Of a stretch of DNA of 64,000 nucleotides, positions 18,515 to 28,320 are shown piece by piece. The notes below the pieces were generated by a model. It did no database searches. It was not told the DNA's origin and worked only from the letters and a program-made list of their open reading frames with translations. The translations under genes were made by a program, and so were the position numbers. The DNA is from Bacteroidota bacterium. Its GTDB lineage: Bacteria > Bacteroidota > Bacteroidia > AKYH767-A > 2013-40CM-41-45. The stretch covers positions 44,284-108,283 of the forward strand of contig JADKIH010000015.1 of NCBI GenBank assembly GCA_016721305.1. Reading direction: 5' to 3'. Positions within the stretch are counted from its first letter, which is position 1, and every line of letters starts with the position of its first letter.

Positions 18515-21326
18515 TTAATGCAATTTCTCCTCACAAAGCTTTTTAAAAATTTCATTTTCCTTAAAACTCTTAAATAAAGGCTCCTTTTTAATCGATTTTT
18601 TTGAATATTTCCCAGACTCGAATGCTTCTTCAAATAAAATAATTCCAGCTTCCGGTTTATTCAAGAGCATTTGAAGGGCTCCATCGTAAAGGAGGAAATC
18701 CGGATCATCGGGGTATTTCCGCTTATTATCTGCGATATGATGTTTAGCATCTTCATATTGATTTGACATCAAAAAAGAATAAATTAACCGCTTATAGGTA
18801 GCCGAATCTTTGTACGTCACATCCAAAGTTTGGCTCATGACATAATCTTGAGAAGCAGATTGGAATTGGCTAAGTTTGAAGAAGCATTGTGCACGAAGGT
18901 AATAACCTTCACCCGACGACTTCATCATTTGAATATACTGATTGAGATCTGAGATGGATGCCTGATAATCTTCGAGCTTATAACTTCCGCATGCTCTTTT
19001 GTAGTAGGCTTCAGCCAGATTCTTGTCTAAAGTGATAGCTTGAAAATAATCTTTATATGCCGATTTAAGCTCATTGCTTTCATAATACACATCTCCACGT
19101 GCTATATAGTACGGGGCATTTTTTTCATCCTTGCTAATCGCTTTATCGAAATAATCGATGGCAATTTTAAAATCACCTTTTTTATAATAGCATTTGCCCA
19201 ACAAATAGAAAGAGACGGAAGTATCCTTTTTTAACTTAAGCGATTGCTGATAGATTTCAATGGCTGTCTGGTAATCTTCCACTGCCGGGTGATCGTACGT
19301 TCGACCTTTTTCAATCAGCGCAGGGTAGTAATTTGTTCGTACTTCGAGTACTCTATTAAAAGATGTACGTGCATCAAATGGTTTATTATCTGCCAACTGA
19401 GCTTCTCCTAGCCAAAATCCGATCATGAAATTGGCTGTATCTAAGGCTTCTGCTTTTTTATAATTTTCTGCAGCTTTAGAGTAATTTTCCACTTTTTCAT
19501 AGAGCTTTGCATTTTGCAAATAATATTCGGCTTTCTCTTTGTATAGCTGTATTGCAAATGGCAATTTCCATATTTGCAATCTTACGATCAGACGTATTTT
19601 TAGATGCAATAAAATGTTCATCTGCAATTTTAATAATGCTAATTTTAGTCGAGTCGCCGCAATTATTAATTATTGCATTTTGGAAGTCTTCACCGGCCAA
19701 TTGAGTATTGGGAGGCATTTGCTTGAGATAAGCCAACCCCCTTTGAAAATAAGCCTCTGCAAAATCAGTTTTATACTTGAGAGCCTTGTTATAATTATTG
19801 AGAGCCTGATCGATCTTTTGCTGTTTCATCAAAATCAGTCCAAAATCATAATAAAACTGTGAGTTAGTAGGGTCAATTAAAATTGCCTTATTCATATCTT
19901 CATTACATGAAGAATAGTTTCCTACAATATCGTTTACCAATGCCCTTTTATAATAAGGCCAGGCATCGTCCGGATTTTTATTGATTACGGTTGAATAATC
20001 ACTGATTGCAGAAGCAAAATCTAATAAATCGATACTAATTTCAGCTCTTAAGATATATGCATCAAGGAAATTTGGTGTTTGGTCAATCGTTTCATCAATT
20101 TCCGCTTTGGCTATTCTTTGCAAAGCTTTATTTTTTTTTGCTTTGGCTTTTGCCCGCCAGTAATAATACTCCGGCACACAAAATGACCCTGATGTAATTC
20201 CGTCCTCGCATTTTTGAATAATTTTATCAAATTCACCTTGATTGAATAAGGTATATAGGGAATTGGTAACCGGGCTAACCTCTTGAATTTTTGAACGATT
20301 CTTCTTGTAATCTGATTCTTCTTCAATGGAAGGAAAGGTCTGATGTGCCATGGAGTACAAACTATCCGAGAGCTCAAACTTTCGATAACTAAACATACTT
20401 TCAGCTTTCGATTGATAGCTTCTGGCCAGGTCTACTCTTTCTTCAAATTTCTGTTTTTCAGTCTCCCATTTTACTTTGAGGGCAAGTGCAACGGAATCGT
20501 CCGGAATGATATTCAAAGCTTTTGATAAATAAGAGAGTGCATTTGAGAAATCACGGCTATCTTCATTACCTGCATTGTAAATATCATTTGCAAGGTCAAT
20601 AGACCTTTGAAAATTCTGTTTAACCTTCGCCAAGCTATCAGAAGACTCTCTTTCGTAGAATGAATTTTTATCTTCCAAACAAGTTGCAAGACCAACTATT
20701 TTTTTTACATCATCTTTTGTTGATTGTTGAAGATCTTCATCTTTTTGGAATGAAACTGTTTGAATATAGGTATTCCATTCTCTGATCCCGTTTTTTATTT
20801 CCGGAATAGCAATCAGTTCAGCTACACGAGGAACGGATGGCGGGTAGGCTTTACCGGAAGTAGAGGGCAAGTAAAAATGTGAATTGAAATAGAATTTTAA
20901 ATAAAAGACTCCATCTTTTGTCCTCTTCAGGTTCGATTTGCGAAAATCGGTGAATTTGACTCCGCCTGATTCATCTGATTTTTTTATTTGAGTAAAAGCT
21001 TTCTGAAAGTACTTTCTAACCGGAAAATAGGAGTTAAATCGCTTTTGAACATATCCATCGGGATCCAAATCATCTTCGATAGTGGCAACTGTTGTATCAA
21101 TGAAGATCCTTGTACTCCCGTTGGTATGATTTTCAAAAGCCCGATCAAGTTCATCCTTTGATGTCATTGTCGTAACAAAGTCGAGCGCCCTTCCAAATTT
21201 TTTAATGGTGATCTCCGCTTTATAATTAATCTGAAATGTATCGCTACACGTCACAACAATCTCCTGAGCCGATGCGAACTGAACAAAAATGAAGAACAAA
21301 AAAAACAAATATAATTTACTATTCAT
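18515..21326 (-). CDS. Very large TPR protein, secreted (read in two frames, break near 19,550)
   Basis: The first frame begins at an ATG at 21326 (MNSKLYLFFLFFIFVQFASA, signal peptide) and runs about 600 residues. The second frame continues to 18515. The join is natural: NMEIAI in the first frame and AIQLYKEKAEYYLQNAKLYE in the second form one TPR helix pair, so this is one protein of about 937 residues broken by a single indel near 19545-19565. About twelve TPR units are visible (e.g. AWPYYKRALVNDIVGNYSSC, AEAYFQRGLAYLKQ, AYYKRACGSYKLEDYQASIS). The N-terminal 200 residues are a beta-rich domain of unknown type. TPR scaffolds of this size commonly organise envelope assemblies. Its start overlaps the stop of the upstream gene by 8 bp, indicating translational coupling. 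Confidence 0.8.
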
Positions 21327-22197
21327 CCGGAAATACATTAAGAAACACCTTTTCATATTCTTTCTTAGATGCTGAATTAACAGGAATTAAATTACTGATT
21401 AGCCAACCCGAATTTCGAGATTCACGATTAAAATACTCAACCACCAATAACCAATTTTTTAATTGTAATAGATGATATGAGATATGCTTTATTGACTTTA
21501 ATTTAACTTTTTGAGTAGTGACCAGTTGAATTAACTTTACTAATTCACTGGAAACCGGCCCCTGACAAATATAATCTTTGAAATGAGTTGAATCTTCAAA
21601 TGCATCGAATAAATCCATAAAATTAGTCCCATGGCTCATTGGGTCAAGGAAAATTGTTGTTTGATTTTGCGCATTTCGAATATCCGAACCACAATATTTA
21701 ATGGCTGGAAATCCGGTATGTCCTATTTTTGCAGTCTTCGAATTCAAAAAATCACCCTTCGCTGAAACAATAACCCATTTAGCAGAATGATCAGGCCCTT
21801 CCTCGACTTTAAGTATAAGTAGCAAACTCCTCACTTTACCTTGATAGATTACATTACAATGAGCAAGTGCATACCAATTATCGTCAAAAAAACTCAAATA
21901 TTGAGGCTGCTGAGCAGAGGTAACATCACGGATAAAACTATTTTGCACGGAAGTATCCCACCATTGAACCCGATCGAATAATGTTTTTATCAAAACATCC
22001 CTTTCAGGCATCGTTCTGGCTTTGAAGCGGGCAAGAAAATCAGAGCTGGTATCAGCATCGAATCGATCAAAAAATTCATTGATGATTTTTACTTCAAATA
22101 TAAAATTTTCCTTCCACCGAACATCTGCATTTTGTCCGGAAGAAAAATTTGAAATGAACGTAATAAGAACAAGAAATAAGTACGATTTCTTTGTCAT
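21319..22197 (-). CDS. Secreted protein of unknown function, possible NTF2-like N-terminus
   Basis: The 292-residue protein has a signal peptide (SYLFLVLITFISNFSSG, cleavage near QNA). The mature start (WKENFIFEVKIINEFFDRFD, then FLARFKARTMPERDVLIKTL) resembles Bacteroidota secreted proteins with a helical NTF2-like start. The rest is mixed alpha/beta (NWYALAHCNVIYQGKVRSLL; KWVIVSAKGDFLNS). It starts 5 bp after the upstream gene and overlaps the TPR gene. No enzyme motif was found. Confidence 0.7.
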   Translation of the reverse strand: MTKKSYLFLVLITFISNFSSGQNADVRWKENFIFEVKIINEFFDRFDADTSSDFLARFKARTMPERDVLIKTLFDRVQWWDTSVQNSFIRDVTSAQQPQYLSFFDDNWYALAHCNVIYQGKVRSLLLILKVEEGPDHSAKWVIVSAKGDFLNSKTAKIGHTGFPAIKYCGSDIRNAQNQTTIFLDPMSHGTNFMDLFDAFEDSTHFKDYICQGPVSSELVKLIQLVTTQKVKLKSIKHISYHLLQLKNWLLVVEYFNRESRNSGWLISNLIPVNSASKKEYEKVFLNVFPDE

Positions 22198-22202
22198 GCT
22201 GA

Positions 22203-23195
22203 TTATTGATGGGTTTCTTCAACCGCTACTTCGACCAAAAAAACATCCCAAAAATCCTGAGAAATACCGTCTTTAATCACCGGAATCTTTTCAATTACCA
22301 CTTTAATTCTCTTTGTGGTTTCATCTTTATAAACAGGAATTCCGTCTCTGACACCTTCAAAACTTTGCTTGAATGAGACATATCCATAATACTTTCCATC
22401 CGGACCTTTTATGAAATCCTTCACCATATAGTATTCCGATCCGCGGAATTTGATCTGATCATACTGCAATTGACGAATGCGATTTAAATACTGACGAACT
22501 AGAAATCTAGTTTCATTACCTGGTTTGTTAGCAGAAGAAACTCCTATTTTTGAGCTAATACCTCGACGAATAAATAAATCCAGACAACCATCAACAGCTG
22601 TTTGGACAACATCATCAGGATTATTCTTATTACCGATATCGTTTACACTGGTAACGAAAAGATTTGATTTGTATATCGCCTTTGATTTCAAATCAGTCAT
22701 GGTTGCTGCATCAAGTTCCAGTACAGGTGGTCGAACGAAAACGGTTCCGGGTGTAGTGGCTGTTGCGTCGGGAAGATTAATGGTGTCCTTGGTTGGAGCA
22801 GCTGTATTTCCGTCGTCGTGGCTTGGAATAGGTGGAACTTGGGCATCCATTCCATCTTGCTCGGGATTAAACTTCAGCAATTTGGAAAATTCAGTGTTTC
22901 CTAAAAATTCCTTCAATTCAGCCGATTTCTGGTTTGGGAAAACAAACGCAGCTTTTCCCTCACCGTACATTGATCGGTCAAGGTAATATGCGACACTGTC
23001 GTATTGATCAGCGGTAAGTAACATACAAACTCTGCTTAGACAAAAATAATAGTCGTCATCCGGACTTTGTTCCAATTGCGATTGAAATTCCTCCGACTCT
23101 TCCTTTGAGCACTTAGGTGCACTTTGAGCAGAAACAAAGCGAGGGATTAACACAATAATTGCAGAAATTAGGAAAATTGAACAGATTCTTCTCAT
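22203..23195 (-). CDS. Secreted protein of unknown function, first gene of the minus-strand envelope set
   Basis: The 330-residue protein has a signal peptide (IFLISAIIVLIPRFVSAQ). The N-terminal domain (about 25-110) is helical with paired cysteines (APKCSKEE, YYFCLSRVCMLL). A low-complexity linker rich in Pro, Thr and Asp (about 115-155) leads to a C-terminal domain with GNETRFLVRQYLNRIRQLQY, FRGSEYYMVKDFIKGPDG and a beta-rich end (KTFEVRDGIP-like, DVFLVEVAVEE). No family was recognised. It is the promoter-proximal gene of the set, 5 bp before the next gene. Confidence 0.7.
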   Translation of the reverse strand: MRRICSIFLISAIIVLIPRFVSAQSAPKCSKEESEEFQSQLEQSPDDDYYFCLSRVCMLLTADQYDSVAYYLDRSMYGEGKAAFVFPNQKSAELKEFLGNTEFSKLLKFNPEQDGMDAQVPPIPSHDDGNTAAPTKDTINLPDATATTPGTVFVRPPVLELDAATMTDLKSKAIYKSNLFVTSVNDIGNKNNPDDVVQTAVDGCLDLFIRRGISSKIGVSSANKPGNETRFLVRQYLNRIRQLQYDQIKFRGSEYYMVKDFIKGPDGKYYGYVSFKQSFEGVRDGIPVYKDETTKRIKVVIEKIPVIKDGISQDFWDVFLVEVAVEETHQ

Positions 23196-23598
23196 GTGGT
23201 GGGTAATTATTATTATTATTTTATTATTATTAATTGACTAACTATTAATGGGTAGAAAAATACTCTTTCTATTTTATCCTATCAAAGAGAATCAAAAAAC
23301 CTTTCTAATCTCTCAGCAAATTCCGTTTATATATTAACGAATTCCATCCCTAAATTAAATTTTGAATAGAAAACGGTCTATTTATCACCTCAGTGGAAAT
23401 ATCCCCATTGGAGGATCTTACCACAATTCTTTCATAAATTGAAGTACGAATGAACTAATTCAGATTTAATGAGATTTTGATTTCCGAACGAGGCCAAGTT
23501 ATAAAAAGAAAAAGAACCACACAACAAATCGTTTACGCCAATTATTTTCGGTTATTCATGTTTTTTTTATAAAATTGATCCCTAAACACACGCTAAAT
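23196..23598. other. Divergent intergenic region
   Basis: This 403-bp AT-rich stretch holds the promoter at 23255-23286 and an ATT trinucleotide run near the minus-strand start. No convincing plus-strand promoter for the CUB/GEVED gene was recognised and no small gene was seen. Confidence 0.4.
23255..23286 (-). promoter_or_regulatory. Probable promoter of the 22.2-23.2 kb end of the envelope gene set
   Basis: On the minus strand TTTG (23286-23283) is followed after 20 nt by TATTTTTC (23262-23255), one base off the Bacteroidota -7 consensus. The start codon at 23195 lies 60 bp downstream. Between them, 23204-23234 is an ATT-rich simple repeat. Confidence 0.55.
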
Positions 23599-26500
23599 AT
23601 GAATATTAAACTACTTACATTTTTCACATTGTTCTTTGCCTTACTCATCCATTTAAATTATGCTGAAGCACAAGGAACCTACAATATGTGTTCCGGAACA
23701 ACATCAACCTCTGACACAACAGGAACACTTTACGATTCAGGAGGGCCTTCAGGTAATTATTCCGACAATGAAACATGTGATTTTCTGATTTCCGGAATTC
23801 CGGGGCAGGCTATCATTTTGAAGTTTAATTCATATCAAACACGAACCTATAATGATTATATGAAAGTATACGATGGCACCTCAGCATCGGACCCAATAAT
23901 TATGATGGGGAATGGTGAAAACCACCCTGATTCCATAGTAGCTTTTTCCGGAAACGTTTATGTCACTTGGCTTACGTATAGCACATTTGATTTACCTCTT
24001 TCAGGATTTGATATTAGTTGGTACACAACATCCAACTATCAATCACCTGCAACTACATACTGCCTTCCTGCTTATCAATCGGCAGGCCCTAACCCAAATT
24101 ATATTGAAGATTTGTGGATGGCAGATTTAAGGGCAACTACGGATCAGGGACTTTCACAAATTAATCCATTTCATTGCGCTTTTTACAATGACTATTCAAG
24201 TGATACCGGCAATACTGAATATGATCAAAATTCCACTCGATTAATTATCGGTCAAACTCAAACTCTGCATATCTCCACTGCAGCAGAGCCTGGTCAGACA
24301 TGTGCTGCATGGATTGATTACAACAATGACGGAGACTTTAATGATCAGAATGAAAAACTTGGATCATCAATGACGAATAAGCATTTAGCATATTGGAATC
24401 ATAGTCACATTCAGTTTACAATTCCGGACAATGTTACACCTGGATTAAAAAGACTTCGTGTAATGGGAAGTTCAGGTAATCCTGCACTTCGCTACGGCGT
24501 TTTCACCGATTTTGATGCCTGTAATCCACCGGAATCTTCTGTTGGAGAAACAGAAGATTTTTCAGTCCTAATCGACGCGAACTATTGTGTTCCTGCAACA
24601 AATAATGACAATACTAAATTTATTATTGATTCGGTAGCCTTAAACGGAATCAATCATTACAATATCGCCAAGCCGGTTTCAGGCTATATAAACACCACAA
24701 CACAACCGTTATCGTATTTGATGAGTCATGGAATGTTCTCCTATATTTCTCCAAGCGCTACCTACACGCTGTCTCTTAAATTAAAAAATGTATTTCAATC
24801 AACATTTATCAATTACTGGGTTGACGAAGATAATGATGGTGAATTTGAAGAATACGAAACTCCATCTCACGTTGACTCAATCTATTTGCCCACCCTCGGT
24901 GATACAGTAGTATCTTTCCCATTTGGCCTTTATGGTTCAGGCTTTAAAAGACTTCGCATTGAACTTTCGAACCAGCGAATTTCACCTGGATATGTTCAGG
25001 AGTCATGTCACGACTTAGTTTATGGCGAGGTAATCGACTATCTCGTTTACTTTACAAGTGACTTTTCTATTCCAAGCACTGCCAGCGCATCATCCGCAGG
25101 AACCACGATTACTTCTGTACGACTAAATTCTACGACGTACAACAATCCAAATACGGCAGATATTCTATACGATTACTTTGACAATCCATCCTATGAATTC
25201 GATTTACAACCCGGAAAGAATAATGAAATAGAAATCCACAGTACTGTTGCAGGAGCAAGTTACTTATCCGCCTTTATTGATTACGACAATGACAACGACT
25301 ACGACTTCGACGACATATTTGAAAACTTAAGAATGAATTCAACATTTGGAACTTCAACGAGTGTGTATCATGCAAGCTCAGGAACATACACCGATAAGTT
25401 TATTTTCAATACGCACGCTTTGGAATGCGCCGGTCCTGTACGTCTTCATATTGTTATTGGTGACACAACAAACGAAGCTTATCTCAATGGCAGCACCATG
25501 CTCTATGGTCAAATGATTGATTACCGAGTGAATATGGCGAACGACGCAAACTTGGCAACTGTAGCTGATTTTCTTCCTCGTAAAACGACAGCCTTTCCGG
25601 GGCGTTTCAGACTTGCCCCGGCGAAGTTCACTTCTTTGATCAAAGCTATGGTCATCCTGATAGTTGGGCGTGGAATTTTCCAAATGGTGTTCCTTCAAGT
25701 TCTAACTTACCAAACCCTGTAATCAGATACGACCAAAGTGGAACGTATACAGCAACATTAACGACCTCAAAAGGTGGGCAAACTAGTTCGGCAAGTCTAA
25801 CCATTATCATACAGGGCAATTCAGTAAGTTTTGCAACAGACTCTATCATTCTTTGCAACAATAACACTAATTTACAATTAGTTGCAAATGGAAATACTAA
25901 TAGCATTTACACATGGTATCGTGAAACAGATTCATTGGCATCACATACTACATTTGGAACAACGAGTGATTCATATAACATCAACATTTCAAGTGGATCA
26001 CTTCCTTATCACCACACGTACTATGTTTACAGTACACACCCGGTAGGAAGCGGAAACTGCTATTCATCCGATCGCATATTCGTGAGCTTGAATCCGCCAC
26101 TCGTTGCAAGTGTTACAGGTGCAGATTCTACATGCAGTGGCACACCGGTGAACTTAACTTCTCAAGTAAATACAGGACAAGCACCTTACATATACCTTTG
26201 GAATAATTCGCAAACAACATCAAGTATTTCAACAGGCAATATTACCTCATCAACCTCCTACACATTATATGTTACCGATGGAAACTTATGTATTGATACA
26301 GTTGTTCATACAGTAGGCGTGAAATCCCTTCCAACAATTTCCGGAACTGTTCTATCATCTCTATGTGAAAATGCAGGACCAACAGCTCTCAGTCTCACCG
26401 GAACTGCTCCGGGATCGGGAGTCTATACTCCAAATGCATGGTTTAGTGGAAATCAATTTAACCCCGGCACTGTCAATATTCAAAACGACACAACGGTTAC

Positions 26501-27844
26501 AATAACGTACACCTATACCAACTCTACATCGCAATGTTCAAATGCATCGACTTATCCGATTGTTATATATCCGAAACCTGATAATGTAAGTTTCACTTTA
26601 CCAAACGACTCCATCTGTTCAAATGCCCAGGTAATAAATTTATCAGGAACCTACTCGCCTCTTGGAGAATTCACCATCAATGGCGGTTCTCCGGTGTTGC
26701 AATTTGACCCTTCAGTTTATAACACAGGATCAGAAACAATAACGTATTCATATACGAATGTATCAGGTTGCAGCGACAATTCGCAACAAAGCATTATGGT
26801 AATCGACAGAGATTTGAGTTTCAATGTTACTTCAGCTTTCAATCCATTATGTCAGGGTGATTCCATTCCAAATCTGACGAGTCCGACCTTTGCCAATTTT
26901 ACACCGGCCTCAGCAACAGCTACAACTTATTGTGATGGTACCGGCGTTTCTAATAACACATTTACTGCCTATAACACGGCTCCTTGGAGTAAAGTCATTT
27001 TCTATCACGTACTTGATTTCGGATGTCACTTCATCACATCCGACACAATTATTGTTGATAGCACCAGTGCTCAATTAAACATCACTCCAGATTATTTGTG
27101 CCGCAGCAATGGTACGGCGAATTTCTATGCTTCGGGTTATGGCATGCCGATAGACGTAAGTTACGGACCGTTGGATTCGATCATTGGAGTTTACAGCTCA
27201 TCATTAACCGGACAGTTTGATTCGATCTATATGATGCCGGCAACGGGAAATACCGATGTAATTACTTACCGTTATACTCACATCCTCCCAAACTTCCGTA
27301 CATGCACAACAAGTGCTTCGCAAACAATTAATCTTGGAAATAACGATCTCACTTCTACTCCAACATTAAGCTGGGCTTGGCCCAACTTAACGGTAACAGA
27401 TACGGATCTGACAGTGTACGGATATATCTGGTATCTGAATGGAATTCCTGTGGCGACAGTTTTAGCACCGACAGACACTTATCATCCGGCTGATACTTCA
27501 GGATCTATTTATTCTGTTGTAGCTATTAATCAATATTATTGTACTTCGCCTTTGTCGAGTGAACTACAGGTTGATGTAAATAACCTTGAAAGTCTCTCGG
27601 GAGTGAGCCTATACCCTAATCCTGCACAAAACTCACTTTCAATATCCTTCGAAAATAATTCCAAAACATTTCGATGCGAATACTGAAATGTTTAGATGGC
27701 TTAGGACGAACTGTATTCTTCCGAAGTATCAGCACCGATGAAAGTCAGATTACCCTCGATCTCTCGAATTTAATTCCGGCTGTGTATTACATTCAAATCG
27801 AATCTACCGACAATACAGTGACGCTTCCATTTGTAAAAATGTAA
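23599..27844 (+). CDS. Giant secreted CUB/GEVED/PKD protein with T9SS sorting domain (two frame breaks)
   Basis: The start is ATG 23599 (signal peptide LLTFFTLFFALLIHLNYAEA). A CUB-like domain follows (GNYSDNETCDFLISGIPGQA; MKVYDGTSASDPIIM), then at least three GEVED-type units (AAWIDYNNDGDFNDQNEKLG ... SVGETEDFSVLID). A PKD domain spans a frame break near 25,600: the downstream frame reads EVHFFDQSYGHPDSWAWNFP. More PKD/Ig-like repeats lead to SLYPNPAQNSLSIS, where a second break near 27,665 interrupts the T9SS tail. The other frame completes it (ILKCLDGLGRTVFFRSI ... VYYIQIESTDNTVTLPFVKM) to a TAA at 27844. Total is about 1,414 residues. It is divergent from the T6SS-linked gene set; function may be adhesion or matrix. 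Confidence 0.8.
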
Positions 27845-28320
27845 TTATAGAATTCAATCCGTTTTTAACATAAGCGAATAGATAAATTAATACAAAATAA
27901 TACCAAAGCCGGGCAAAAGTAGTTGTCCGGCTTTTGTATTGTTGGCATTTTATGATTTTTGAAATTGTAACCGAAATAATAAAACGAAAAGGTTCATAAT
28001 AGCCTACAACAAAGACACTCACTCTTGAAAATAACTCTCGTAAAGATTTTCATCGGTTTCACTATCCTAAATCCTACACCAAAAATAAATACGGATTAAT
28101 TGAATTTCACAATCCCATTTTTCCGGTATTTTACAAAAACCTTTTCGTCCATTTTTTCTAAAGTCCGCTTTTATCAGGGATATTCGGGCATTTTAAGTGT
28201 CTCGCCTCTAGGTCAGTCTGATTAATTGATCTATATTGAAGTACTCATACACTCACGGATAGAACCACCCCTGCCGTATTCATAAAGTTTTTTTATAACC
28301 CACCACAAATTAATACAAAA
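27845..28320. other. Intergenic region upstream of the MopE/LamG giant gene
   Basis: Apart from the terminator at 27905-27936, this 476-bp stretch is AT-rich and shows no recognised gene or exact promoter consensus. The ATG at 28321 follows AATTAATACAAAA directly. Confidence 0.4.
27905..27936 (+). terminator. Rho-independent type terminator after the CUB/GEVED gene
   Basis: AAAGCCGGGCAA (27905-27916) pairs with TTGTCCGGCTTT (27923-27934) around a 6-nt loop, with one G-T pair, followed by a short T-rich end. It lies 60 bp after the stop at 27844. Confidence 0.65.
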
